Source: an uncultured Clostridia bacterium
Lineage (GTDB): Bacteria > Bacillota > Clostridia > Monoglobales > Monoglobaceae
Assembly (NCBI GenBank): GCA_934454115.1
Contig: CAKSFQ010000003.1
Coordinates: 62,001-126,000 of the forward strand
DNA: 64,000 bases
Direction of reading: 5' to 3'
This document shows, piece by piece, positions 32,002-41,899 of this stretch. Position 1 is the first letter of the stretch. Every line of letters begins with the position of its first letter. The notes under the pieces are model-generated. The model saw nothing but the letters and a program-made list of their open reading frames with translations, searched no databases and was not told the DNA's origin. The position numbers and the translations under genes are program-made.

Positions 32002-32361
32002 ATGACAGGGAAAAAAGAGTGGGTTATCAGTGACGGCTTTATGAATGCGACATCAAGCGGAGCCTTTGTGAGTCATGAAGCGGTATGCGTGTTGAACCTT
32101 TCCGGACAAACCGCAAATATTAAGATTGCAATCTATTTTGAAGACAGAGATCCGATGAAGGGGTTTACCGCAATCTGTGAAAATGACAGAACGAACCACA
32201 TTCGTCTTGATAAAATCGTCAATGATCAGGGCGAGAAGATTCCGCACGAAGTGCCCTATGCCATAGTGGTTGAAAGCGATGTTCCGATTGTGGTACAACA
32301 TACCAGAATGGATGTCAGTCAGGCCGATATGGCGCTTATGACGACACTTGCTTATTCGTGA
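32002..32361 (+). CDS. ASRT-family protein (Anabaena sensory rhodopsin transducer-like)
   Basis: 119-aa soluble protein matching the ASRT family in order: WVISDGFMNATSSGAFVSHEA, VCVLNLSGQTANIKIAIYFEDRDP, TNHIRLDKI, and the very conserved VVESDVPIVVQHTRMD near the C-terminus. The Anabaena member is a tetrameric beta-sandwich that binds sensory rhodopsin and can bind DNA. Homologues occur widely in bacteria without rhodopsin, and their role there is unknown. There is no rhodopsin gene in the window. It is preceded by AAAGGA at 31982-31987 and followed by a terminator, so it appears to stand alone or to read through from upp. Confidence 0.85.
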   Translation: MTGKKEWVISDGFMNATSSGAFVSHEAVCVLNLSGQTANIKIAIYFEDRDPMKGFTAICENDRTNHIRLDKIVNDQGEKIPHEVPYAIVVESDVPIVVQHTRMDVSQADMALMTTLAYS

Positions 32362-32382
32362 TGCAGAATGAAAAAAATGTAG

Positions 32383-32413
32383 AACGGAGCTCGGTTTTAA
32401 CCGGGCTCCGTTT
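32383..32413 (+). terminator. terminator after ASRT-like gene
   Basis: AACGGAGCTCGGTT (32383-32396) pairs with AACCGGGCTCCGTT (32399-32412), one internal T-G pair, followed by a short T run. Confidence 0.8.
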
Positions 32414-32515
32414 GATATGAAAGCGAAAAGATGTACCTTTATTTTTTGGAATCATGTACAACCGTTTCCAAACAAAACTATCAAGAAAAAATATTGAAAA
32501 AAAGCGAAAAAGTCC

Positions 32516-32545
32516 TTGACAACAGGGCATAGTATGTGGTATAAT
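32516..32545 (+). promoter_or_regulatory. promoter of tRNA-Pro
   Basis: TTGACA (32516-32521), 18-base spacer, TATAAT (32540-32545), 12 bases before the mature tRNA end. Confidence 0.9.
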
Positions 32546-32557
32546 CATGAACGTTGT

Positions 32558-32634
32558 CGAGGTGTGGCTCAGTTTGGTAGAGTACTTCGTTCGGGACGAA
32601 GGGGTCGCAGGTTCAAATCCTGTCACCTCGACCA
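32558..32634 (+). tRNA. tRNA-Pro (anticodon CGG)
   Basis: A 77-base cloverleaf with encoded CCA. Acceptor stem CGAGGTG/CACCTCG with discriminator A; D-arm GCTC/GAGT; anticodon stem CTTCG/CGAAG with loop TTCGGGA, anticodon CGG at 32592-32594; T-arm with GTTCAAATC. C1-G72 is usual for bacterial tRNA-Pro. It has its own promoter and terminator. Confidence 0.95.
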
Positions 32635-32642
32635 AAGTTGCT

Positions 32643-32672
32643 AAAACCGCCGTTTTTACGGCGGTTTTTTTT
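32643..32672 (+). terminator. terminator of tRNA-Pro
   Basis: AAAACCGCCGT (32643-32653) with ACGGCGGTTTT (32658-32668), loop TTTT, T8 tail to 32672. Confidence 0.93.
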
Positions 32673-32711
32673 CTTTCCCGAAAAATCCCCGAATTTTTAT
32701 ATATTTTCTTT

Positions 32712-33066
32712 TTATTCCCCCCATAGTCTCCACATCATTGTAATGGTTCTAAGATCCTTATCGTTAAGATTCAGCCCATCGCCGTCCCTTTTAAGATGCC
32801 GGTATCCCATTGCCCATTTAACCGCCGCACGCGCCCAGGCGGGCATGTTTTTATCCATATAGTTGTAAATCATGGGATGCTTGAGGTCGTGCAACTCCAC
32901 GGCCAAAATTTTTACCGTCTATGTTTACTTTTACATCCTCTATAAGCCCTGTTTCGCTCTTGATTTCCTTAAAATATGATCCTTTGGAACTAATGGAACC
33001 AAATCCTCTATATACATAGGTTCCGTTTTCTTTGGCGGCTTCTTTCTTCCAAAAGCATTTCAACAC
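32712..33066 (-). pseudogene. frameshifted small gene, function unknown
   Basis: Two adjacent minus-strand reading frames overlap. The first (ATG 33066) encodes a basic start and EDVKVNIDGK before going out of frame; the second continues AVELHDLKHPMIYNY and ends WRLWGE. The break falls in an AAAAATTTT run near 32906-32912 (plus-strand AAAATTTTT): with one base fewer the frames join as VNIDGKILAVELHDLKHP. The C-terminal DGDGLNLNDKDL resembles a dockerin or EF-hand calcium loop, and PAWARAAVKWA resembles SLH-type sequence, but neither is a firm match. It could be a decayed gene, programmed frameshifting, or a sequencing error. Confidence 0.5.
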
Positions 33067-33174
33067 CCTATTATTACGCGGGTTTTTATACTTTTATGAT
33101 ACCACATTTTACTTGTTTTGGAAAGCATTTTTACAAAAAATTTGACCGCCGACTTTGTCTTTGTCAGCGGTCTG

Positions 33175-33206
33175 AGACGGACAGGTTATATTTGTCTGTC
33201 TTTTTT
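33175..33206 (+). terminator. terminator-like hairpin upstream of bofA-like gene
   Basis: AGACGGACA (33175-33183) pairs with TGTCTGTCT (33193-33201), one G-U pair, then T to 33206. A second hairpin GACCGC (33144-33149) / GCGGTC (33167-33172) stands directly before it. Either the end of an unseen short transcript or an attenuator for the gene at 33248. Confidence 0.6.
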
Positions 33207-33247
33207 CATACAATGAATTATCGGTAAAACAGAAAGGAGCATGCGCT

Positions 33248-33514
33248 ATGGTATTTGATACCGGCTCTGTCATTTTGTGCGTTGTGGGTCTGTTTTTTCT
33301 CTATCTTTTTTGCTGGTTTTTTTTAAGACCGCTGAAATGGCTGCTAAAGCTGTTGATAAGCTGCTTGATTGGGAGTGTAGCCATCGTTTTATTAAACCTT
33401 GTCTTTGGCGGTCTCGGATGGCATGTTCCGCTCAATCCGCTCACCGCCGTTATCAGCGGTGTAATGGGCGCACCGGGGCTTGTCATGGTTTATGTGCTCT
33501 GCGGTATTTTATGA
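33248..33514 (+). CDS. bofA: pro-sigmaK processing inhibitor BofA-family protein
   Basis: 88-aa membrane protein with two or three hydrophobic helices and the family's C-terminal core WHVPLNPLTAVISGVMGAPGLVMVY. In B. subtilis BofA holds the SpoIVFB protease inactive during sporulation. Family members occur in spore formers and in some Clostridia with reduced sporulation genes, so this suggests but does not prove sporulation ability. Ribosome site AAAGGAG at 33233-33239. It is convergent with atpC, 59 bases away. Confidence 0.85.
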   Translation: MVFDTGSVILCVVGLFFLYLFCWFFLRPLKWLLKLLISCLIGSVAIVLLNLVFGGLGWHVPLNPLTAVISGVMGAPGLVMVYVLCGIL

Positions 33515-33572
33515 CCCCTTGGCTATCACAAAGAAACAATGCTGAAATTTTCCTTTTTCAGGCATGTTCCGA

Positions 33573-33977
33573 TTATTGCCTTCCGGCTACTTTTAAACGG
33601 TTCATGGCGCGGTTTAAGGCAGCCTGGGTATGGTAATACTCCCGGATGCTTTGCTTTTGCCGCAGGGCTTCTTCCGCGCGCAGCTTTGCCTCATTGGCAC
33701 GGCGGATATCGATCTCGTCCGGGGATTCGGCGGTGTCCGCCATGACGGTAGCCCCAAGGGGATCTACCACGATAAAGCCGTTGCTGATTGCAGCGCGGCG
33801 CCAGGCGCCCTCGTTTTGAAAGCGCAGTTCTCCGGCGGTCAGACAGGTCACCATCGGCGCATGGCCCGCAAGGATTCCGTATTCGCCGTCAAGGCCTTGA
33901 AAAACCAGGGATTCACAGGGGCCTTCATAAAATTTTCGGTCACAGGAGATGATCTGTAAGTGAAAGGTCTTAGCCAT
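33573..33977 (-). CDS. atpC: ATP synthase F1 subunit epsilon
   Basis: 134-aa central-stalk subunit. The N-terminal beta-sandwich (FHLQIISCDRKFYEGPCESLVFQGLDGEYGILAGHAPMVT) and the C-terminal two-helix regulatory domain (DIRRANEAKLRAEEALRQ) are both present. Last gene of the operon, 3 bases after atpD. Confidence 0.95.
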   Translation of the reverse strand: MAKTFHLQIISCDRKFYEGPCESLVFQGLDGEYGILAGHAPMVTCLTAGELRFQNEGAWRRAAISNGFIVVDPLGATVMADTAESPDEIDIRRANEAKLRAEEALRQKQSIREYYHTQAALNRAMNRLKVAGRQ

Positions 33978-33980
33978 ATG

Positions 33981-36294
<2,314 letters not shown>

Positions 36295-36300
36295 TTTTTA

Positions 36301-37803
36301 TCACCTGCTTTTATAGGCAAGGACGGCGTCCTTGATGCTTTGTTCGATTTCTTCGGTGAGGGCGTCGCCTGTGTCAAGCTGCGCAATCAGCGCAGGCTGC
36401 GTGTTCTTAAAGTATTGCAGCAAGCCCTCGCGGAATGCCTGCATCTTCGCAATCGGTACATCCAGAAACAGGCGGTGCTTTGCCGCGCACAAAAGAATAA
36501 TCTCCTCGTGCAGCTGCAGCGGATGAGATAACGGCTGCTTTAAAAGCTCCATCAGGCGGTTGCCGTGCGCAAGCAGTTCTTTGGTGGTACTGTCAAGGTC
36601 TGAGCTGAACTGGGTGAACACCTCCATCTCCCGAAACTGTGCAAGGTCAAGGCGCAGCCCGGCGGCTGCCTTTTTCATGCCCTTTGTCTGTGCCGCGCCG
36701 CCTACCCGAGAGACGGAAAGTCCCACATTGACGGCCGGCCGCATGCCGGAGAAGAACAATTCGCTCTCTAAAAAGATCTGGCCGTCCGTGATGGAAATGA
36801 CATTGGTCGGAATATAGGCGGACACATCGCCGGCCAGTGTTTCTACGATCGGAAGGGCGGTAATCGAACCGCCGCCGTGGGCATCGTCTAAGCGGCTGGA
36901 ACGCTCCAGCAGCCGCGAATGCAGATAAAATACGTCGCCGGGATAGGCTTCGCGGCCGGGCGGCCGTTTTAAAAGCAGTGACATTTCACGGTAGGCGGCC
37001 GCGTGCTTGGACAAATCGTCATACACAATCAGGACATCCTTGCCCTGGTTCATAAAATATTCGGCAATGGCGGTGCCGGCGTAAGGTGCAATGTACTGGA
37101 GCGGTGCAACGCTGCTGGCAAAGGCCGCCATGACAATCGAGTATGACAGGGCGTCATGCTTTTTCAGCGTCTCTACCAGCTTTGCGACGGTAGAGGCCTT
37201 TTGGCCGATCGCAACGTAGATACAGACGACGTCTTTTCCCTTTTGATTTAATATAGTGTCCATCGCGATGGAGGTTTTCCCGGTTTGACGGTCGCCGATA
37301 ATCAGCTCACGCTGGCCGCGGCCAATCGGGAACATAGCGTCAATCGAGAGAATACCGGTCTGCAAAGGGACAGTGACGGATTTACGCTGGGTCACGCCGG
37401 GCGCCTCGTTTTCAATCGGAAAGAAGCCGGTGGTCTCAATGGCGCCGAGTCCGTCAATGGGACTTCCCAGTGCGTCCACCACTCGACCGAGCATGGCGTC
37501 GCCAACGGCGATACCGGCCATTTTTTTGCAGCGTTCTACCTTTGTCCCCTCGCAAAGCCCGTGTTCATCGCCGAGCAGTACCACCTTGACCGCTTTATAT
37601 TCGATGTTTTGTACAATGCCGTACCGGCCGTTTTCAAACGCGACCAACTCGCCGTACATGGCGTGTTCCAGGCCGTACACGTTTGCGATTCCGTCGTGAA
37701 CCTGGGTGACATACCCGATTTCGCGAACCTGTGTTTTGGTGTCAAAGTCTGCAATTTCATTTTTTAAGACAGAGAGAATCCCGTCCTGTTTGATGCTTTC
37801 CAT
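36301..37803 (-). CDS. atpA: ATP synthase F1 subunit alpha
   Basis: 500-aa non-catalytic nucleotide-binding subunit. P-loop GDRQTGKTSIAMD, arginine-finger region SVSRVGGAAQTKGMKKAAAGLRLDLA-like, and N-terminal crown domain. Full length, 6 bases after atpH. Confidence 0.97.
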   Translation of the reverse strand: MESIKQDGILSVLKNEIADFDTKTQVREIGYVTQVHDGIANVYGLEHAMYGELVAFENGRYGIVQNIEYKAVKVVLLGDEHGLCEGTKVERCKKMAGIAVGDAMLGRVVDALGSPIDGLGAIETTGFFPIENEAPGVTQRKSVTVPLQTGILSIDAMFPIGRGQRELIIGDRQTGKTSIAMDTILNQKGKDVVCIYVAIGQKASTVAKLVETLKKHDALSYSIVMAAFASSVAPLQYIAPYAGTAIAEYFMNQGKDVLIVYDDLSKHAAAYREMSLLLKRPPGREAYPGDVFYLHSRLLERSSRLDDAHGGGSITALPIVETLAGDVSAYIPTNVISITDGQIFLESELFFSGMRPAVNVGLSVSRVGGAAQTKGMKKAAAGLRLDLAQFREMEVFTQFSSDLDSTTKELLAHGNRLMELLKQPLSHPLQLHEEIILLCAAKHRLFLDVPIAKMQAFREGLLQYFKNTQPALIAQLDTGDALTEEIEQSIKDAVLAYKSR

Positions 37804-37809
37804 AGCACT

Positions 37810-38310
37810 TCACCTCCGTGTCAGCGTTTTTTGTAAGCGTTTTACCGCGCCGTCAATGCTTCTGTCATATTCGATGTCGCCGATTTGCAGCCGATATCCG
37901 CCAATCAGCGTATCATCCTTTTTGCAAACAATCTCGGCATCGTCCGTATCTGCGATGCTGCAAATCAGTTTTTTTAAAGCCGTCAGTTGTCTTTCATCCG
38001 GCGGTGTAACATAAAAGAGGGTTGCCGATGCACGGTTTTCTTTTTTCAGCATGGCCTGATCCCATGCCTCCATAATATGCGCCCGCGTGTGAAACCAGCC
38101 GTCTTTTACCATAAGGATCCAAAAGGCTTGCACCCGTTTCGGAAACAGGCATTTGATAACTGCCGCCTTTTCCTTTTGAGAGATCGTCGGATTTTCCAGA
38201 ATGGCACATAGCATCGGCTGCATGAACAGTGTTTTGCACATCTGCATTTCTTCCCTGTCAATACCCATGGCAATCAAAGCCGCTGCGCACGTGCCCGCAA
38301 AATCCATCAT
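37810..38310 (-). CDS. atpH: ATP synthase F1 subunit delta
   Basis: 166-aa peripheral-stalk subunit (OSCP-like). The N-terminal domain is weakly conserved as usual; the C-terminal DDTLIGGYRLQIGDIEYDRSIDGAVKRLQKTL is the recognisable signature. It overlaps atpF by 4 bases. Confidence 0.93.
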   Translation of the reverse strand: MMDFAGTCAAALIAMGIDREEMQMCKTLFMQPMLCAILENPTISQKEKAAVIKCLFPKRVQAFWILMVKDGWFHTRAHIMEAWDQAMLKKENRASATLFYVTPPDERQLTALKKLICSIADTDDAEIVCKKDDTLIGGYRLQIGDIEYDRSIDGAVKRLQKTLTRR

Positions 38311-38792
38311 TGCGCAGCACCTGCCTCACGGATCAGCTCATCCAATAGACTTTGATCGTGCGCGCCGTCCAGGCTGCGCTCTGTCAGCTTTTCGGCGGCA
38401 GAAAGAACCAGGTCGGCGACTTCGTCCTTTGCTTTTTGCATCGACAGTTCCTTCTCTTTGGCAATCTGCCTTTTGGCCTCGGCCAAAAGCGCCTTGGCGT
38501 CACGATCTGCCTGTTCTAACCGGGTCTGATAAGCGCGGTCGGCACACGCTCTTGCCTCTTTGATGATTTTGTCCGCCTCGGCGTTCGCGCTGCGAAACCG
38601 CGCGGCATAATCGGCTTTTTCTTTTTCCGCATTGTTCCTCGCCGTCTCTGCCGCGGACAGCTGATCCTGAATCATTGCGGTCCGCTTTTCCATCATTTTT
38701 GTGACCGGCGTAAACAAAAACTTTTTAAGAAGAAAAAACAGTACCAATATATTGACAAAGGTCCAGATGATATCTAAGTTTAGCGTGAGCAT
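38307..38792 (-). CDS. atpF: ATP synthase F0 subunit b
   Basis: 161-aa stator subunit: one N-terminal membrane helix (DIIWTFVNILVLFFLLKKFLF) and a long Ala/Lys/Glu-rich helix for dimerisation (residues ~35-140). A single b gene, not the b/b' pair of photosynthetic organisms. Overlaps atpH by 4 bases. Confidence 0.95.
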   Translation of the reverse strand: MLTLNLDIIWTFVNILVLFFLLKKFLFTPVTKMMEKRTAMIQDQLSAAETARNNAEKEKADYAARFRSANAEADKIIKEARACADRAYQTRLEQADRDAKALLAEAKRQIAKEKELSMQKAKDEVADLVLSAAEKLTERSLDGAHDQSLLDELIREAGAAQ

Positions 38793-38864
38793 CGCGCGTC
38801 ACCTCCTGTATGCCTGTGTAAAATCACCGAAAGTCCGTTTTGATGATCGGTGTTTTGTCCGGAA

Positions 38865-39089
38865 TTATTTTAAGAACAAAATGACAAGGACTGCGATAAC
38901 AAAGCCGTAGATTGCCGTTGCTTCTGCCAAGGCACACCCAAGCAGCAGCGCTTTGTTGATGTCGCCCTTTGCCTCCGGCTGTCTGGCGATTGCCTCGGAG
39001 GCCTTGCCGGTGGCAATGCCGATGCCGACTCCGGCTCCGATTCCCGTTAATACTGCAATACCTGCACCAATTGCGATCAGTGTTCCCAT
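38865..39089 (-). CDS. atpE: ATP synthase F0 subunit c
   Basis: 74-aa ring subunit, two helices joined by the polar loop ARQPEAKGD. The ion-carrying Glu is in [10 protein letters not shown]. Compared with the sodium-binding c subunit of Ilyobacter, the sodium ligands Gln (helix 1) and Ser (after the Glu) are Ile and Ala here, so proton coupling is the better guess. ATG 39089 follows TTGGAGGA; a TTG 15 bases earlier is not preferred. Confidence 0.95.
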   Translation of the reverse strand: MGTLIAIGAGIAVLTGIGAGVGIGIATGKASEAIARQPEAKGDINKALLLGCALAEATAIYGFVIAVLVILFLK

Positions 39090-39150
39090 TGTTTTTTCCT
39101 CCAATCTGGTTTTTACAGTAGATGTGACTCTACATTATTTTTCATGGTTG

Positions 39151-39834
39151 TTACTCGATGGCTTCCTTAATGAACAGAGAAGTCAAAAACACAAAGACAT
39201 ATGCCTGAATGCAGCCGTCAAAAATATCAAAATAAAAACTAAACGGCAGCGGTACAAGGAGCGGCGCCACCAGCTTAATCAGCTCCATCACCACAAAGGC
39301 GCCAAGTACGTTTCCGAACAGCCGCATACAAAGAGACAGCGGACGGATAAAGACCTCCAGTACGTTGATCGGGGCGATCAGCGGAATCGGTTCAGCAAAG
39401 CTTTTCAGCCAGCGTTTTGGCCCCTTGTGACAAATCCCGGCGCCCTCAATCAGGCATATGCTCATAACGGCGAGCCCGGCGGTCACGTTCAGTTCCTTGG
39501 TCGGCGGCGTGATACCGAAGATTCCGATCACGTTGGAGATGCCGATGTATAAAAGTACGGTTCCGAGATACGGAATATAACGCTTGCCCGTATCGCCGAG
39601 CAGGTCGGAAAAAAATCGATTCATCCAGTCGACGATCAGTTCGGCAACGGCTTGCTTTCCCTTTGGAACCACCTGCATATGATGCGTCAGATACAGGGAT
39701 ATGAGAACCAAAAACGCCATAATTCCCCAGGTGACGGCGACCGACAGTGGAATCGGAATTCCCTTGCCGATCGGAATCGTAAACGCGGTCGCGCTCTCCA
39801 ATTCTTCCATCAGCTTACCGGATAATGCATCCAT
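39151..39834 (-). CDS. atpB: ATP synthase F0 subunit a
   Basis: 227-aa membrane subunit that forms the ion half-channels. The essential arginine is in FIRPLSLCMRLFGNVLGAF. ATG 39834 with AAAGGGGG upstream is the start; the frame stays open for a further ~100 codons through the inverted-repeat element, but that part has no similarity to subunit a. First gene of atpBEFHAGDC; no atpI is seen before it. Confidence 0.95.
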   Translation of the reverse strand: MDALSGKLMEELESATAFTIPIGKGIPIPLSVAVTWGIMAFLVLISLYLTHHMQVVPKGKQAVAELIVDWMNRFFSDLLGDTGKRYIPYLGTVLLYIGISNVIGIFGITPPTKELNVTAGLAVMSICLIEGAGICHKGPKRWLKSFAEPIPLIAPINVLEVFIRPLSLCMRLFGNVLGAFVVMELIKLVAPLLVPLPFSFYFDIFDGCIQAYVFVFLTSLFIKEAIE

Positions 39835-39853
39835 AATCAAAGAACCCCCTTTC

Positions 39854-40144
39854 TTTTTGTTAGGCATAAGAGAATCGAACACATGCGCCCAATGCTTGTT
39901 AAATTTCCGCTCAGCCGTTCTTTCGGGATTTGTAAGGCGCCAGCCTTGCTTCACCCTGCAAGACCAGCTGAACAAAAATTTTTCGGCGCACTGGGTCTGC
40001 GAGTCCAAAAAGAGCAAATTTTTTGCAAGAAAAGGCAAAAGCGCAATCAATACTGACGTATTGACGAGCATTGGGCGCATGATTGCGACAAATTTGCCTT
40101 TTTGCACCGCATGGGGTTCGAGTTTCTTATGCCTAAACAAAAAA
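39854..40144. repeat. ~290-base element with terminal and internal inverted repeats
   Basis: Outer arms: TTAGGCATAAGA (39860-39871) is complementary to TCTTATGCCTAA (40125-40136), continuing with TCGAAC (39875-39880) against GTTCGA (40116-40121); flanking T5-7G/CA5-7 extends the symmetry. Inner arms: CATGCGCCCAATGCT (39882-39896) is perfectly complementary to AGCATTGGGCGCATG (40067-40081). A small hairpin TCAATAC/GTATTGA stands at about 40048-40065. It lies in the atp leader, after the terminator, and has no coding support. It may be a MITE-like repeat or a large structured leader RNA. Confidence 0.65.
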
Positions 40145-40175
40145 AGACGCTGCGAGAGAATGCCTCTCGCAACGC
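40139..40175 (-). terminator. intrinsic terminator in atp leader (candidate attenuator)
   Basis: Minus strand: CGTTGCGAGAG (40174-40164), 5-base loop, CTCTCGCAGCG (40158-40148), one U-G pair, then a T-rich tail down to 40139. It lies only about 15 bases after the predicted start of transcription for the atp operon. Confidence 0.8.
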
Positions 40176-40195
40176 CCTTGTTGCTTTATGCCAGA

Positions 40196-40224
40196 ATTAT
40201 ACACCCATCGAATCGGTTTGTCAA
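40196..40224 (-). promoter_or_regulatory. sigma-A promoter of atp operon
   Basis: Minus strand TTGACA (40224-40219), 17-base spacer, TATAAT (40201-40196): both hexamers are perfect. Start predicted near 40189. About 355 bases separate it from atpB. Confidence 0.88.
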
Positions 40225-40384
40225 GCGCGTTTTGCCCGCACGATGACCAAAAAAACAAAAACTTATGGATAAATTTCGTCGAACCTGACAATTATTTCAC
40301 AAACCCTGTCGAGTGAAGGATCGTTTTTTTCTGCACCGAGCGGCCGCCCGGTCGGTGCAAAGGGAAAGGGGATAAATCTTTCCT

Positions 40385-40726
40385 TTAATTGGCAATCGAT
40401 ACCTGCTGCAGTTCGTCGTTCCAATCGACCTGATAATCAAAGGCGGCGGAAATGGCACGCACCGGAACCAGCGTGCGGTCATCCTTGATGATTGGAGGCT
40501 GGTCAAAGGCGATGGAAGATCCGTTCAGCATGACCGTGATAGTATTTTCTATCTCGGCGCCAAAGCGGGCTTGACTCCCTTTGCTATATATCATAAAAAA
40601 AGAATAAAAGGACGGGATGAAATATGATTTGTGAAAAGAACGAGACCTGTTGCCGGGGGTGCACCTTTCTTTGTTTTTGACAAACCTTGCGGATTCATCG
40701 AAAAGGTTTAAAAAACTGCTTGACAC
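40385..40726 (-). pseudogene. remnant of stalk (copper amine oxidase N-terminal-like) domain protein
   Basis: The last ~55 residues, ITVMLNGSSIAFDQPP... DRTLVPVRAISAAF... VDWNDE, are a clear copper-amine-oxidase-like N-terminal (stalk) domain, normally found on exported surface proteins. Here there is no signal peptide: the part upstream of residue 45 (possible internal ATG at 40594) is unlike any leader, and the frame ends right after the domain. It is probably a degraded gene or fragment. The sequence at its 5' end carries the recA promoter on the other strand. Confidence 0.55.
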
Positions 40727-40748
40727 TTTAGGACAGGTATTTTATAAT
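40720..40748 (+). promoter_or_regulatory. sigma-A promoter of recA
   Basis: TTGACA (40720-40725), 17-base spacer, TATAAT (40743-40748). No Gram-positive LexA box (GAAC-N4-GTTC type) was seen around it. Confidence 0.88.
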
Positions 40749-40802
40749 GATATAAAGTTTGCGATGTATGGTTAAAATGCGGCCATAAAGGAGAGATGAA
40801 TC

Positions 40803-41873
40803 ATGGATGAACAAAAAAAGAAGGCGCTGGAGAGCGTTTTTGGAAATATTGAGAAACAGTATGGCGCCGGGGCGGTGATGCGCCTTGGCGAAAAGCCGGT
40901 GAGCAACGTTGAGGCAATTCCGACCGGTTCTTTGGCGCTGGATATCGCTTTGGGAATCGGCGGTGTGCCGCGCGGCAGAATCATCGAAATCTACGGTCCG
41001 GAATCTTCCGGTAAGACCACGGTTGCACTGCACATCGTGGCAGAGGCGCAGAAGATGGGCGGCGAGGCTGCCTTTATCGACGCGGAGCACGCATTAGACC
41101 CGGTCTATGCGGAGGCGCTTGGCGTGCGCATTGACGATCTGATCGTTTCGCAGCCGGATACCGGTGAGCAGGCGCTGGAAATCACCGAGCAGTTGGTGCG
41201 TTCCGGCGCGATTGACGTCATCGTGGTCGACTCGGTAGCGGCACTGGTGCCGAGACAGGAAATCGAGGGGCTGATGGGGGATTCTCATGTGGGCTTGCAG
41301 GCAAGACTGATGTCTCAGGCGCTGCGTAAACTGACCAGCGTTATCAGCAAGTCCAACACGACGGCAATCTTTATCAACCAGCTGCGTGAAAAGGTGGGTG
41401 TGATGTTCGGCAACCCGGAGACCACGACCGGCGGCCGTGCACTGAAGTTCTATTCTTCGGTGCGGATGGACGTAAGACGGATTGAGACGATCAAGGCGGA
41501 CGGCGGCATGGTCGGAAACCGCACCAAGGTAAAGGTCGTTAAAAATAAGGTTGCGCCGCCGTTTAAAGAGGCGGAGTTTGATATCATCTACGGAGAGGGT
41601 ATCTCCAAAGAGGGTAATATTTTGGATATCGCGGTCAGCATGGATATCGTGCAAAAGAGCGGATCCTGGTTCTCTTATAATGGAGAGCGGCTGGGTCAGG
41701 GCCGTGAGGCAGTGAAAAATATCCTAAAAGAAAATGAGGAGCTTTGCGCTGAAATTGAGGCAAAGGTCAGAGAGGCGGCCGATCTTCCGGCGGTAAAGGA
41801 TTTGGGCGAGGTAGAGGCAACGCCGATGAGCCCGGTGGCAAAGCCCGTAAAGCCGAAAAAGGCTAAGGAATAA
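40803..41873 (+). CDS. recA: recombinase RecA
   Basis: 356-aa ATPase that forms filaments on single-stranded DNA for homologous recombination and SOS induction. Walker [10 protein letters not shown], Walker [15 protein letters not shown] loops [17 protein letters not shown] and [23 protein letters not shown]-terminal tail is Lys/Pro-rich rather than strongly acidic. Ribosome site AAAGGAGAG. recX follows after 26 bases. Confidence 0.97.
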   Translation: MDEQKKKALESVFGNIEKQYGAGAVMRLGEKPVSNVEAIPTGSLALDIALGIGGVPRGRIIEIYGPESSGKTTVALHIVAEAQKMGGEAAFIDAEHALDPVYAEALGVRIDDLIVSQPDTGEQALEITEQLVRSGAIDVIVVDSVAALVPRQEIEGLMGDSHVGLQARLMSQALRKLTSVISKSNTTAIFINQLREKVGVMFGNPETTTGGRALKFYSSVRMDVRRIETIKADGGMVGNRTKVKVVKNKVAPPFKEAEFDIIYGEGISKEGNILDIAVSMDIVQKSGSWFSYNGERLGQGREAVKNILKENEELCAEIEAKVREAADLPAVKDLGEVEATPMSPVAKPVKPKKAKE

Positions 41874-41899
41874 GAGAAAAAGGACAGGCGGTGACGCGG

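Noticed and set aside
33515..33572. TGCTGAAA/TTTCAGGCA hairpin as terminator between bofA-like gene and atpC
   Set aside because: Stem is short and imperfect and no T-tract follows; too weak to annotate.
39835..40140. N-terminal extension of AtpB by about 100 residues
   Set aside because: The extension lies in the inverted-repeat element, lacks a ribosome site, and subunit a starts normally at 39834.
40333..40358. Hairpin GCACCGA/TCGGTGC as terminator of the stalk-domain fragment
   Set aside because: No T-tract follows on either strand; it may be a stability hairpin only.
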